A stretch of DNA of 64,000 nucleotides from Deltaproteobacteria bacterium (GTDB lineage: Bacteria; Myxococcota_A; Polyangia; Polyangiales; Ga0077539): positions 1 to 64,000 of the forward strand of contig JACRDB010000019.1 in the NCBI GenBank assembly GCA_016218725.1. Reading direction: 5' to 3'. This document shows, piece by piece, positions 28,164-38,315 of this stretch. The position numbers and the translations under genes are program-made. Positions within the stretch are counted from its first letter, which is position 1, and each line of letters opens with the position of its first letter. The notes beneath the pieces were generated by a model. The model saw only the letters and a program-made list of their open reading frames with translations, made no database searches and was not told the origin of the DNA.

Positions 28164-29099
28164 CTACCGCAGCGGCACCACGATCACCTCCGCGGGCGAC
28201 ACGCCCACCAGGTCCACCCCCTCGGGCAGCGGGCGAAGCTGCACCCGGGCGGTGCCCGGTCCCCTCGCGGGGCTCACGCCGGTGGTGTCCACCCAGGGGA
28301 CCACCGCCGAGGCCCGCAGGCGCTCCAGCACCGTGGGGTCTCCTCGGAGCACCAGCTCCACCGCAGGCGGCCTCAGGCTCGCGCGCTGGGGCCCAAGGGC
28401 CGTGAGCTCCACCGCGCTGAACCGCCGTTCAGCGAACACCGGCACGACCTCAAAGGACACCCTCGCCCCGGCGGCGAGGTCAAAGGTCACGCCGCTCCGG
28501 GCGGCCTCCAGGGGGATCCGGCGCTCGTGGCGCCCGACGCCCACGCCGGTGATGTCCACCGGCTCCGTGTGCACCGCCACGATGGGGTCCACCAGGAGCG
28601 CGGGCCCCGTGACCCTCACGGTCTGGGGCTCGACCTCCACCACGGGGCCCAGCCTGGCGCGCCCCTGGGGGGCGCCCACCACGTCCGGACGAATGGGCAA
28701 GGCGCGGGAGACCAGCACGTCCCAGTGGAGGTCCAGCGCGTCGGGCGTAAAGCCGTAGAAGGTCACCCCGGCGGGCAGGCGCACGAGCCTCGCGTCGAGC
28801 CTCACCTGCCGCTGGCGCCCCGCACGCAGGTCAAGCTGGATGGGCCCGAGGGTCTCCACCCGGAGGTTGTTCACCAGCGAGGGGGAGCCCTGGACCGTGA
28901 GGCGCACCTTGTCGGGCACCTCGCTCAGGAGCACCGGGCGCCCCGGGCTGCGCAGCGGGAGCACCACGGTCACCGGCACCTCGATGGCCCGCTGGATGGT
29001 CCCCGCCCCGCGCACATAGGAGTACAGCACCACGGAGAGGAGCACGCTGGTGGCCTTGAGGCCGAGGTTCTCCGAGAGGCTGGCGGGCAGGACGGCCAC
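28164..29099 (-). CDS. cdaR: YbbR-domain protein, regulator of the diadenylate cyclase
   Basis: A 311-residue protein with one N-terminal membrane segment ([19 protein letters not shown]) and about three YbbR-type beta domains facing the periplasm. The N-terminal signature ([19 protein letters not shown]) matches CdaR proteins. It lies between cdaA (4-base gap) and glmM (10-base gap), the same order as in Firmicutes, where CdaR binds CdaA and tunes c-di-AMP synthesis. The role here is inferred from that context. Confidence 0.88.
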   Translation of the reverse strand: MAVLPASLSENLGLKATSVLLSVVLYSYVRGAGTIQRAIEVPVTVVLPLRSPGRPVLLSEVPDKVRLTVQGSPSLVNNLRVETLGPIQLDLRAGRQRQVRLDARLVRLPAGVTFYGFTPDALDLHWDVLVSRALPIRPDVVGAPQGRARLGPVVEVEPQTVRVTGPALLVDPIVAVHTEPVDITGVGVGRHERRIPLEAARSGVTFDLAAGARVSFEVVPVFAERRFSAVELTALGPQRASLRPPAVELVLRGDPTVLERLRASAVVPWVDTTGVSPARGPGTARVQLRPLPEGVDLVGVSPAEVIVVPLR

Positions 29100-29103
29100 C
29101 GGG

Positions 29104-29988
29104 TCAGTTCTCCGAGGGCGGGGGGCGCTCCGGGGGCGGCAGCGACGCGCGACCCGCGCGGCGGCTCTCGGCCTCCTGGGTGTCCCGCAGGTACGCCGCG
29201 GCCTTGCGGGCGTAGAAGAGCCCGTAGAGCGCCTGGCGCAGGGACTGGGTGTCCAGGCCCCGGACGATGTTCCCGTTGAAGCACATGGAGACCTCTCCGC
29301 GCTCCTCGCTCACGATGATCACCACGGCGTCGGTCTCCTCGGACACGCCGATGGCGGCGCGGTGCCGCGTCCCGAGGGAGCGCTCCAGCGCGGGGTTGTT
29401 GGTCAGGGGCAGGAGCGCCCCGGCCTTCCAGATGCGCGCGTTGCGGATCACCACGGCGCCGTCGTGGAGGGGGTTCTGCTGCGCGGAGATGAACACCGCG
29501 TACAGGAGCTCGCGCGTGCATGCCGCGTCGAGCACCACGCCGTGGCTGGCGAAGTCGTCCAGGGCGGCCTCGCGCTCAAAGACGATGATCGCCCCGAGCT
29601 TGCGCTGGGCCAGGAGCCCCGCGGCCTGGATGGCCTCCTCCACGGCGCCGCTCTCCTCCACCTTGCGCCAGCGCCACAGGAACGACCGGTTGCCCACCCG
29701 CATCAGGGTCCGGCGGATGTCCCCCTGGAAGATCACCACCACCAGGAGCAGGAACGACGCCAGGAGACGGTCCAGGAGCGAGTACACGGTGACCAGCCCG
29801 AGGCGCTGGGCGGCCAGGTACACCACCACCACGAAGCCGAGGCCCTGCCCGACCTGGAGCGCGCGGGTGCCTCGCAGGATCAGCAGCAGCCGGTAGATCG
29901 CATACGCGACGATGGACACGTCCACCACGTCGCGGAGGAGCTCCGCCACGCCCCGGGGATGGAACAGTCCGAAGAGGCCCTCGAGCAC
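29104..29988 (-). CDS. cdaA: Membrane diadenylate cyclase (c-di-AMP synthase)
   Basis: A 294-residue CdaA/DacA-type enzyme. Two to three N-terminal membrane helices (about 22-40, 47-62 and 70-88) precede the DAC domain. The catalytic motifs are intact: DGA at 176-178 in LHDGAVVI and RHR at 208-210 in GTRHRAAIG. They join two ATP into the second messenger c-di-AMP at the membrane. Neighbours cdaR and glmM support the assignment. No c-di-AMP phosphodiesterase (GdpP or PgpH) is in the window. The C-terminal tail is Pro/Arg-rich. Confidence 0.95.
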   Translation of the reverse strand: MLEGLFGLFHPRGVAELLRDVVDVSIVAYAIYRLLLILRGTRALQVGQGLGFVVVVYLAAQRLGLVTVYSLLDRLLASFLLLVVVIFQGDIRRTLMRVGNRSFLWRWRKVEESGAVEEAIQAAGLLAQRKLGAIIVFEREAALDDFASHGVVLDAACTRELLYAVFISAQQNPLHDGAVVIRNARIWKAGALLPLTNNPALERSLGTRHRAAIGVSEETDAVVIIVSEERGEVSMCFNGNIVRGLDTQSLRQALYGLFYARKAAAYLRDTQEAESRRAGRASLPPPERPPPSEN

Positions 29989-29992
29989 GCCC

Positions 29993-30868
29993 TCACCCTC
30001 GGAGGCTCAGCGCGTGGGCCACCCTCGCCGCCTGGCGGCACGCGCCCACGTCGTGCACGCGCAGCACGGCGGCGCCCTGCCACACCGCCAGCGCCACCGC
30101 CGCCGCGGTGCCCCCGAGGCGCTCCGTGGGCCCGGCGCGACCCTCCCCCGGGGCGTCATCCCACTGGTCGCGGTAGGGCTCGGAGGCCACCAGGAAGCTC
30201 TTGCGCGACACGCCCACACAGAGAGGGTACCCCAGCGCCTTGAGGGGCGCGAGGCGCGCCAGCACCCTCAGCGACTGCTCCGCGGTCTTGGCGAAGCCCA
30301 CCCCGGGGTCCAGCAGGATCCTGCCCCGGGGCACCCCCACGGCCTGGAGCCTCGCCGCCACGGCCCCGAGGGCCTCACACACCTCCCCCACCACGTCATC
30401 GTACTCCGTGAGGGCGCCCATGGTGGTAGGTGTCCCCCGCGCATGCATGGCAATGTAGGCTGACCCATGGCACTGTGCGATAGCCCCAAGGGCCTCGGGC
30501 GGGTCACCGAGGCCGGTGTCATTCACGATGTTGGCGCCGACTCCAAGGGCTTCTCGGGCCACGCGGGCGCGGAAGGTGTCCACGGAGAGTGGCGCGGCGG
30601 TCGCCCTCCGCAGTCCGCGGAGCACGGGGAGCACGCGCTGGAGCTCGATTTCCTCGGGAACGATTTCCGCGCCGGGGCGGGTGCTCTGGCCGCCGATGTC
30701 CAGGGCGTCGGCGCCCTCGCGCAGGAGCTCCAGGCCCTGGGCGATGGCGCGGTCAGGGTCTAGGAAGCGACCTCCATCGGAGAAGGAATCCGGGGTGACG
30801 TTGACGATGCCGAGGAGGTAGGGCCGGGACCAGTCCCAGACGACGCCCCCAAGCGCCAGGGGCTCCAC
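29993..30868 (-). CDS. folP: Dihydropteroate synthase
   Basis: A 291-residue TIM-barrel enzyme that couples p-aminobenzoate to dihydropterin pyrophosphate in folate synthesis, the sulfonamide target. It has LLGIVNVTPDSFSDGG at the N-terminus, DIGGQSTRPGA, LSVDTFR, NIVNDTG, a MHARGTPTTM loop (usually MHxxGxPxxM), LLDPGVGFAKT and GVSRKSF, in the expected order. Length is normal. It starts 4 bases after ftsH and ends 4 bases before cdaA, the frequent ftsH-folP pairing. Codons around 30430-30540 are locally less GC-rich. Confidence 0.96.
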   Translation of the reverse strand: MEPLALGGVVWDWSRPYLLGIVNVTPDSFSDGGRFLDPDRAIAQGLELLREGADALDIGGQSTRPGAEIVPEEIELQRVLPVLRGLRRATAAPLSVDTFRARVAREALGVGANIVNDTGLGDPPEALGAIAQCHGSAYIAMHARGTPTTMGALTEYDDVVGEVCEALGAVAARLQAVGVPRGRILLDPGVGFAKTAEQSLRVLARLAPLKALGYPLCVGVSRKSFLVASEPYRDQWDDAPGEGRAGPTERLGGTAAAVALAVWQGAAVLRVHDVGACRQAARVAHALSLRG

Positions 30869-30872
30869 GCGG

Positions 30873-32813
<1,941 letters not shown>

Positions 32814-32879
32814 AGCTCCCTCGACGCGGGGCGCGGGAGGGCCCGGAGGGCCCGCACCCGCGGGTACGGTGCAAGAACT

Positions 32880-32908
32880 CTGCTAGCACGCTCGTTCCAG
32901 TGCATCAA
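32880..32908 (-). promoter_or_regulatory. Predicted ftsH promoter with extended -10
   Basis: On the minus strand TTGATG (32903-32908), a 17-base spacer and TGC-TAGCAG (-10 at 32880-32885). The core AGCGTGCTAGCAG is identical to that upstream of mazG at 37827-37839. The -10 is weak by consensus (3 of 6), but the TG extension and the recurrence support it. It overlaps the last bases of the upstream TilS-like gene. Confidence 0.45.
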
Positions 32909-33861
32909 CCACCGTCCTTGGCGCGGCCCTCGGGGGCCGCGATCTTCTGTAGGATGACCTGGGACCCCTCGGGGACCCACCGCGCGCGGAGGCTCTGCCC
33001 GAGGAGCCGGTCCGAGGGACCCCTCGACGGCGCGCGCAGGAGCCTGGCCAGGGCCCCCTCGGCCCCGCGGTCACCGCCGAGGAGCCGAAGCGCCTGACGC
33101 GCCGCCTCCCGGGAGAGGTCCCGACCCTCCAGCGGCGCCTGGAGGAGCAGGGTCCCCGGGCGTCCGGGGCGGGTCCCCGCGCGCGCCGTCGCCCGGAGCC
33201 CCCGGCGGTAGCGCCGCGCCGAGCGCCCGAGGCCCGCCAGCGCCCGGTCCACCCCCGGGTGATACGCCCGGAGCGCCGGGAGGAGCCTCCGGGAGAGGTG
33301 GGTTTCCTCGCGGGGCTCGCTCGACGGCGGCCATGGGCTCCAGCTGGTGACGCCGAGCGCCGTCGCCTCGCCGTAGGTAAACGGGAGGAAGGGACGCACC
33401 ACCCCGGTGGTCTCCCTGGGGCAGAGCCCCCTCACGGCGAACAGCTCCCCGTGGCGGAGCACCTCTCGGAGTACGGTGCAGGCATCGTCTTCCAACGTAT
33501 GTCCGAGGGCGACCACCCGGAAGCCCCCCTCCCTCGCCAGGGCCTTGAGCTCCTTGAGGACCGCCACCCGCGCCCCGGCCCCGCGCGGGCGGACCGCGGT
33601 GAAGTCCAGCCCCAGGCCCCGGGCCGCGTGGCCCAGCTCCGCCGCCAGCTCCGCGGAGTCCGACGCCTCGTCGCCGGTCTCGATGAAGGCCCCCAGCACG
33701 GACCCGAGCCCCAGCGCCTTGCGGTGAGCCTGCAGAAAGGCCCCGAGGGCTAGCCCGACGCCCCCGGGCCCGAGCCCCACCAGCACGTCCGCGCCCCGGG
33801 GGAAGAAGCCCCCGCGGAGGACGTGCCGGAGGGCCCTCTGCGTCAGAGGGTGTTCACGCAA
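32905..33861 (-). CDS. TilS/TtcA-like protein with a degenerate PP-loop (probably not an active ATP pyrophosphatase)
   Basis: A 318-residue protein. The TTG at 33861 is well supported: AAGGAG lies 7 bases upstream. The fold signature of tRNA(Ile)-lysidine / 2-thiocytidine synthases is recognisable: a central ALGHTLEDDACTVLREVLRHG (family GHxxDDxxET), then RGLCPRETTGVVRPFLPF. The nucleotide-binding PP-loop, normally SGGxDS, reads GLGPGGVGLAL, so the catalytic Ser and Asp are gone. It overlaps the preceding 65-residue Cys protein by 8 bases and precedes ftsH, whose neighbour in many bacteria is true tilS. It may be a repurposed paralogue. Function unknown, and the family call is moderate. Confidence 0.6.
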   Translation of the reverse strand: MREHPLTQRALRHVLRGGFFPRGADVLVGLGPGGVGLALGAFLQAHRKALGLGSVLGAFIETGDEASDSAELAAELGHAARGLGLDFTAVRPRGAGARVAVLKELKALAREGGFRVVALGHTLEDDACTVLREVLRHGELFAVRGLCPRETTGVVRPFLPFTYGEATALGVTSWSPWPPSSEPREETHLSRRLLPALRAYHPGVDRALAGLGRSARRYRRGLRATARAGTRPGRPGTLLLQAPLEGRDLSREAARQALRLLGGDRGAEGALARLLRAPSRGPSDRLLGQSLRARWVPEGSQVILQKIAAPEGRAKDGG

Positions 33862-34051
33862 GCTCGAACTCCTTGCAGAAGATCCCCACGAGGGGAACGC
33901 CCAGGAACGCCCTGCGGAGGTGCAGCGCGTTGGGGTACCCGTGGGCGCAAACGCCCTCCCTCGGCACGAAGTGCGCGCAGTCCTCGCAGGTGTGCCGAAG
34001 CTGGTAGCGCGCCCTCTCCGCAAGAAACGCAGGTGTCGGTGGGAGGTTCAA
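33854..34051 (-). CDS. Small Cys-rich protein (65 aa), possible metal binder
   Basis: A 65-residue frame with normal codon use and four Cys: CEDCAHF, GVCAHGY and IFCKEFE. The pattern suggests a zinc or Fe-S site. The start is a TTG at 34051, 12 bases after the stop of the RNA methyltransferase. The stop overlaps the TilS-like start region by 8 bases, so all three are probably translated from one mRNA. I do not recognise the family. The tight coupling to the degenerate PP-loop protein suggests a shared role, which is inference. Confidence 0.7.
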   Translation of the reverse strand: MNLPPTPAFLAERARYQLRHTCEDCAHFVPREGVCAHGYPNALHLRRAFLGVPLVGIFCKEFELA

Positions 34052-34063
34052 GGGTCCCGGAGG

Positions 34064-35293
34064 CTACCATCGCGCGCGGGGCTTCCGCAGGAGCGTCACC
34101 ACGCACTCAAGATGCGGCGTCTGGGGGAACATTTCAAAGGCGTCCAGGTGCTCCACCCGAAAGCCCCCGAGGAGCACCTGGAGGTCCCTCCCGAGGGTGG
34201 GTGGGTCGCAGGAGACGTACACCACGCGCTTTGCGCGGCCCTTGAGCAGGGCCTCGCACACCTCCCTGGCGCCGGTCCGGGGCGGGTCCAGCACCACCAC
34301 CTCCGCGGGGTGCCCTCGCACCGCGTCCTCGGCCATCCCTCGGAGCACCGTCACACCCTTCTGCGCCCTCGCCCGGAGGTTCTCCTCCAGGGCCTTCACG
34401 GCCCCCAGGTCGCTCTCCACCGCGCATACCGCAGCCGCCTCGCGCGCGAGTGCCAGGGTGAAGTTCCCGCTCCCGGCATGGAGCTCCAGCACCTTCCTCC
34501 CTCGGGCCTCCGCCCGCCTGGCCACCAGCGCCACGAGCGCGCCGTTCAAACCCTCGTTGGCCTGGGCGAAGCCGTCGGGGGGCAACAACAGAAGCTCCCC
34601 GTCGGCCCCTCGCTGGGCCGGCCTCGGGTCCCCGACGGTGATGGGCGCCGAGGCCCCGGGGGCCCCGAGCGCCACCCCCTCCAGCCCACCGCCCAGGAGC
34701 GCCGACAGTTCCTCGACCAGCTCCGCGGTGACCGCCACCTGCGGGTGCAGCGAACACACCACCCGACCACTACGCCCCAGGGCCAGGGAAAGTTCCCCCT
34801 GGTCTCCTATTTTTCGGACAAATTGTCCGATTTCTTTGGCTGCCTTCTGGATTCTCTCGTCGAGGACCGGGCAGGGGTCCGCGGGGACCAGGTCCTGGGA
34901 GCGCCTCGCGCGGAACCCGAGGAGGAGCGCCGGGCCGCGGGCGTCCCAGGCGAGGCGCGCGCGAGAGCGGTAGCCATAGGGGGCGGGCGAAGGGTGCCAC
35001 GAGACCGGGAGCGCCCGCACCTCCGGGGGGAGCGCCCGTTGGAGGAGCGCGAGGTGAGCGCTCGCCTGGAGCGACGCGCTGGCGTGTTGCCACGCGCAGC
35101 CGCCGCAGACCCCGAAGCGCGGGCAGGGCGGCGCGACCCTCTCCGGGGAGGCTTCGAGCACCGCGGGGGCGCCGTCGCCGCCGAGGGTCACGACCTCGCC
35201 CGGGAGGGCCCCAGGCACATGCATCCAGCGGCCATCGACGCGGCAGAGGCCGTCGCCGGAGGGGCCCAGGGCCTCGACGCGGACGGTGGTCAC
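34064..35293 (-). CDS. Class I SAM-dependent RNA m5U-methyltransferase (TrmA/RlmC/RlmD family)
   Basis: A 409-residue enzyme methylating C5 of uridine in rRNA or tRNA. An N-terminal TRAM-like domain (VEALGPSGDGLCRVDGRWMHVPGALPG) is followed by the [4Fe-4S] cysteines (CPRFGVCGGCAWQH and a fourth in DPCPVLDE). The SAM motif is LELHAGSGNFTLAL, with LDPPRTGA, and the nucleophile Cys is in VYVSCDPPTLGRDL. The C-terminal EMFPQTPHLECVVTL is diagnostic. Which U is modified cannot be told. Codons 34787-34861 contain 13 of 25 A/T-ending triplets, including AGA, ATA and CGA, and enclose a 17-bp perfect inverted repeat. Confidence 0.92.
   Translation of the reverse strand: MTTVRVEALGPSGDGLCRVDGRWMHVPGALPGEVVTLGGDGAPAVLEASPERVAPPCPRFGVCGGCAWQHASASLQASAHLALLQRALPPEVRALPVSWHPSPAPYGYRSRARLAWDARGPALLLGFRARRSQDLVPADPCPVLDERIQKAAKEIGQFVRKIGDQGELSLALGRSGRVVCSLHPQVAVTAELVEELSALLGGGLEGVALGAPGASAPITVGDPRPAQRGADGELLLLPPDGFAQANEGLNGALVALVARRAEARGRKVLELHAGSGNFTLALAREAAAVCAVESDLGAVKALEENLRARAQKGVTVLRGMAEDAVRGHPAEVVVLDPPRTGAREVCEALLKGRAKRVVYVSCDPPTLGRDLQVLLGGFRVEHLDAFEMFPQTPHLECVVTLLRKPRARW
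34814..34830. repeat. Perfect 8-1-8 inverted repeat inside the RNA methyltransferase gene
   Basis: TCGGACAA-A-TTGTCCGA is a perfect palindrome with a single central base, in a locally AT-rich part of an otherwise GC-rich coding region. It has the shape of a dimeric repressor site, but no promoter or gene start is close. No function is assigned. Confidence 0.55.
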
Positions 35294-35925
35294 GGGAAGC
35301 GCTGGGCGGGGCGTCCGCGGGCGAAATAGAACTGAAAGCGCCCTTCGAGCTCGCCCGAGGAGCCAATGCGGTCCTGGGGCTCCGGCGTGGCGCTATCGAC
35401 GAAATCCCTCACGGGCCTCGGGTCCCGGAGCGCGATGGAGAACTCGGACACCTCGGTGTTCCTGGCCTCCGGGGTCGCGATGGAGCTGCCGCGGTAGATG
35501 GACTGAAAGATGATGTAGCCGCTGTACGCCTCGAGGGCGACGTTCTGCCCGCGCTGGGTGGTGCCCCGCCGCCCGCAGCTACGGGTCAGGCCAAGCACCG
35601 CATGCACCGGCGCCTGGCCCGCAGCGCCTACCAGGAGCCGCCGTCCGAGGTTGCGCGAGACGTACTCCGTGTCGTCCACCTGGAAGGTGAGCTCGTCGGT
35701 GAACTCCGCGTTGTCCCCGCCGTGCTGTAGTCGAATGGTGAAGCTCCCGGCGTAGAAGTCCCCGCCAAAGAACGTGGGGTCCAGGGAGAAGTGCGGGTCG
35801 TTGATGCCGCACAGGTGCACCCTCAGGGGCCCTCGCACCTCGCCGATGCCCTCGCCTACGCTGCACGACAGCGCGAGGCTCACGCCCACCAGGGTCCAGG
35901 GCGCGCGGGGGCTCACTGGATCCAT
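35290..35925 (-). CDS. Hypothetical lipoprotein
   Basis: A 211-residue protein with a signal peptide ending LALSC, a lipobox. The mature part has LHLCGINDPHFSLDPTFFGGDFY and mixed beta-rich sequence, with three to four Cys. No family was recognised. Its ATG lies inside the 3' end of mnmA (13-base overlap) and its stop overlaps the start of the RNA methyltransferase gene by 4 bases, so it is embedded in the tRNA/rRNA-modification operon. No related function is evident. Confidence 0.72.
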   Translation of the reverse strand: MDPVSPRAPWTLVGVSLALSCSVGEGIGEVRGPLRVHLCGINDPHFSLDPTFFGGDFYAGSFTIRLQHGGDNAEFTDELTFQVDDTEYVSRNLGRRLLVGAAGQAPVHAVLGLTRSCGRRGTTQRGQNVALEAYSGYIIFQSIYRGSSIATPEARNTEVSEFSIALRDPRPVRDFVDSATPEPQDRIGSSGELEGRFQFYFARGRPAQRFP

Positions 35926-36959
35926 CCTCCGCCCAGGACGCGGTCTCCGTCGTAGAACACCGCGGCCTGGCCTGGGGCGACGCCCCGCTGCGGGTTTGAG
36001 AGCGCGAGCTCCAGGGTGGGGCCGAGCGCCCTCACTACGCGCGCTGGTTGCGTCGGCGCGCGATACCTCAGGCGCACCTCCAGGGCCTCCGTAGGCGCCG
36101 CGAGCCAGCGGACCTGCGAGACGGTCACCCGGTTGGTGGAGGCCTCGGCGGCCTCTCCCACGACCACCGTGGCCGTCTCCGGCACGATCCGGAGGACGTA
36201 CCTGGGCGCCCCGGAGGGACCCACGCCGCGGCGCTGGCCCACGGTGAAGCCATGGAGTCCCGCGTGACGCTCGAGCACCGCCCCCTCGAGGGTCTCCACG
36301 GTGCCTCCACGCACTCGCTCCGGGCCGTGGGACTGCACGAACTCTTTGTAGCTCCGTCCTTCAAGAAAACACAGGTCCGTCGAGTCGGGCTTCCGGGCCA
36401 CCGCCAGCCCCGCCTCCCAGGCCACGGCCCGCAGGGCGTCCTTGGCGTACGTCCCCACCGGGAGCACCAGCGCGCGGAGGGCCTCCAGGGGCGCCGCCCA
36501 GAGAAAATACGACTGGTCCCTCGCCGGGTCCGTCCCTCGCCGCAGGTCCACGCCCTCGGCCGTGGGGGCCACCCGGGCGTAGTGCCCGGTGGCGATGTGC
36601 GAAGCCCCCAGGCGCCTCGCGAGGTCCCACAGGGGCCCGAACTTGATGCCCTCGTTGCAGCGCACACACGGGCTCGGGGTGCGCCCCTGGAGGTACTCCT
36701 CCAGGAAGGGAGCGACCACGGTCTCCCGAAAGAGCGCCCGGCGATCAAAGGTGTAGTGGGGCACCCCCAGGGCCTCGCACACCCTCGCGGCGTCGTACTG
36801 GTCCTCCGGGGCGCAGCACCGCCCGGCGTGGCCCTCGCGCACATAGTCCCACAGGTGGAGGGTCACGCCGACCACGTCCCAGCCCTGGCGCTGGAGGAGG
36901 AGGGCTGCCACGGAGGAGTCCACCCCTCCGCTCATCCCTACGACAATGCGTTGAACCAC
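35913..36959 (-). CDS. mnmA: tRNA-specific 2-thiouridylase MnmA
   Basis: A 348-residue enzyme that makes 2-thiouridine at position 34 of tRNA-Lys, tRNA-Glu and tRNA-Gln. The PP-loop SGGVDSS is at residues 10-16. Cys101 in CVRCNEGIKF and Cys197 in DSTDLCFLEGRSYKEF are the nucleophile and persulfide cysteines. The QSYFLWA segment and the C-terminal beta-barrel (VGQRRGVGPSGAPRYV) are typical. All key residues are intact, in contrast to the PP-loop-less protein downstream at 32905-33861. It lies 7 bases after mazG. Confidence 0.96.
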   Translation of the reverse strand: MVQRIVVGMSGGVDSSVAALLLQRQGWDVVGVTLHLWDYVREGHAGRCCAPEDQYDAARVCEALGVPHYTFDRRALFRETVVAPFLEEYLQGRTPSPCVRCNEGIKFGPLWDLARRLGASHIATGHYARVAPTAEGVDLRRGTDPARDQSYFLWAAPLEALRALVLPVGTYAKDALRAVAWEAGLAVARKPDSTDLCFLEGRSYKEFVQSHGPERVRGGTVETLEGAVLERHAGLHGFTVGQRRGVGPSGAPRYVLRIVPETATVVVGEAAEASTNRVTVSQVRWLAAPTEALEVRLRYRAPTQPARVVRALGPTLELALSNPQRGVAPGQAAVFYDGDRVLGGGWIQ

Positions 36960-36966
36960 GAGAGCT

Positions 36967-37818
36967 TCACCCTTCGGGCGAGAGCTTGGCCTTTTCCCAG
37001 TAGGCGTCCAGTTCGGCCAGGGAGTGCGCCTCCAGCGGGCGGCCGGTCTCCCGGGCCTGGGCCTCCACCGCGCGGAACCTCCGGGAGAAACGCCGGTTGG
37101 TGCGGGTCAGGGCGTCCTCCGGGTCGAGCTCCAGCTTGCGGCAGAGGTTCACCACGGAGAAGAGCAGGTCCCCGACCTCGTCCCGGGCCTCTTCGAGGGA
37201 GCCCCGGGCGAGGGCCTCGTCCAGCTCGCGGAGCTCCTCGGTGATCTTCTCGCGGGGCCCGAGGGCGTCGGGCCAGTCAAAGCCCACCTTGGAGGCCTTG
37301 TCTCCCATGCGGAGGGCGTAGAGCAGCGCCGGGAGCGCCCTCGGGATGCCGTCCAGGGCGCCCCGGTCGGACTTCTCCGCGCGCTTGAGCACCTCCCAAT
37401 TGGCGAGCACCTCGGCGCTGCCCTGCACCCGCTGGTCGCCAAAGACATGCGGGTGCCTCCGGACGAGCTTGTCGCAGATGCCGGCTACCACGTCGTCCAG
37501 GGTGAACCAGCCCCAGGAGGCCGCCAGCTCCGACTGGAACACCACCTGGAGGAGCAGGTCCCCGAGCTCCTCGCGCAGGTCCTTGACGGCGCCGTCCTCG
37601 GGTCCCAGGGAGGGCACCTGGGAGGTCACCGGCCGCGCGGCGTCGGGGCCTAGGCCATCGATGGCGTCGCAGACCTCGAAGGCCTCCTCCACGGCGTAGC
37701 GCTTGAGGGTGGTCAGGGTCTGTTCGCGGTCCCAGGGGCAGCCGTCCGGCGCCAGGAGCCTCTGCATGACCTCCACGAGCCGGGCCGTGGCCTCGCCCCG
37801 GCGGGTCTTTACGCTCAT
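36967..37818 (-). CDS. mazG: Nucleoside triphosphate pyrophosphohydrolase MazG
   Basis: A 283-residue house-cleaning NTP pyrophosphatase with two MazG domains. The first has CPWDREQTLTTLKRYAVEEAFEV and EELGDLLLQVVFQSE (the EExxE/ExxD metal site), the second FDWPDALGPREKITEELRELDEAL and DEVGDLLFSVVNLCRKL. The linker RRHPHVFGD is a MazG landmark. The ATG at 37818 gives MSVKTRRGEATARLVEVMQRL. It lies only 8 bases after a candidate -10 (37827-37832), so a leaderless transcript is possible. It starts the minus-strand operon with mnmA and is divergent from the zinc-ribbon gene. Confidence 0.95.
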   Translation of the reverse strand: MSVKTRRGEATARLVEVMQRLLAPDGCPWDREQTLTTLKRYAVEEAFEVCDAIDGLGPDAARPVTSQVPSLGPEDGAVKDLREELGDLLLQVVFQSELAASWGWFTLDDVVAGICDKLVRRHPHVFGDQRVQGSAEVLANWEVLKRAEKSDRGALDGIPRALPALLYALRMGDKASKVGFDWPDALGPREKITEELRELDEALARGSLEEARDEVGDLLFSVVNLCRKLELDPEDALTRTNRRFSRRFRAVEAQARETGRPLEAHSLAELDAYWEKAKLSPEG

Positions 37819-37826
37819 GGCGAAGG

Positions 37827-37856
37827 CTGCTAGCACGCTGGACCCGGCCCGGACAA
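37827..37856 (-). promoter_or_regulatory. Predicted mazG promoter with extended -10
   Basis: On the minus strand TTGTCC (37851-37856), an 18-base spacer and TGC-TAGCAG (-10 at 37827-37832). The 13-base core AGCGTGCTAGCAG is identical to the one before ftsH. Initiation would fall at or within a few bases of the mazG ATG. Confidence 0.45.
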
Positions 37857-37883
37857 CTCCGGCGGGAAGGAGCGAGGCGAGGT

Positions 37884-38315
37884 ATGGCACTCCGCGCAGG
37901 CCAGGAGGTGGACTCCTGGTGCACCCGCTGCAAGATGGACCTCCTGCACCGGATCGTGGCCATGGTCGGCGACAAGCCCGCCAGGGTCGAGTGCCGCACC
38001 TGCAGCTCCCAGCACAACTACCGGGCCCCGAAGAGCGCGCTTGCGTCCCCGCGGAGCGCCTCCGGCTCCCCCCGGGCCCCCTCCGCGGGGACGGGTCGGA
38101 GCCGCGCCCCGGAGGCCCACGCGGCCATGGTGCCGCCCTCCACCGCCAAGGTGCACTCCTACGCCATCTCCACACGGTTCATGGCCGACCAGTGGATCGT
38201 GCACCGCACCTTCGGCAACGGCCTGGTCCTCCGGGAGCTCGGCCCCGACAAGATCGAGGTGCGCTTCGACGGCGGCGTCAAGACCCTGGTGCACAACCGC
38301 ACCGAGGGGGCTTGA
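37884..38315 (+). CDS. Zinc-ribbon hypothetical protein
   Basis: A 143-residue soluble protein. An N-terminal four-cysteine ribbon (WCTRCKMDLLHRIVAM, then VECRTCSSQHNYR) is followed by a Ser/Pro/Arg linker (about 50-80). A C-terminal domain of about 55 residues follows (YAISTRFMADQWIVHRTFGNGLVLREL), which resembles the short CarD/SH3-like fold seen in small myxobacterial proteins; that resemblance is inference. It is transcribed away from mazG. Its TGA lies within the -35 hexamer of the perR promoter. Possibly a nucleic-acid binder. Confidence 0.75.
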   Translation: MALRAGQEVDSWCTRCKMDLLHRIVAMVGDKPARVECRTCSSQHNYRAPKSALASPRSASGSPRAPSAGTGRSRAPEAHAAMVPPSTAKVHSYAISTRFMADQWIVHRTFGNGLVLRELGPDKIEVRFDGGVKTLVHNRTEGA

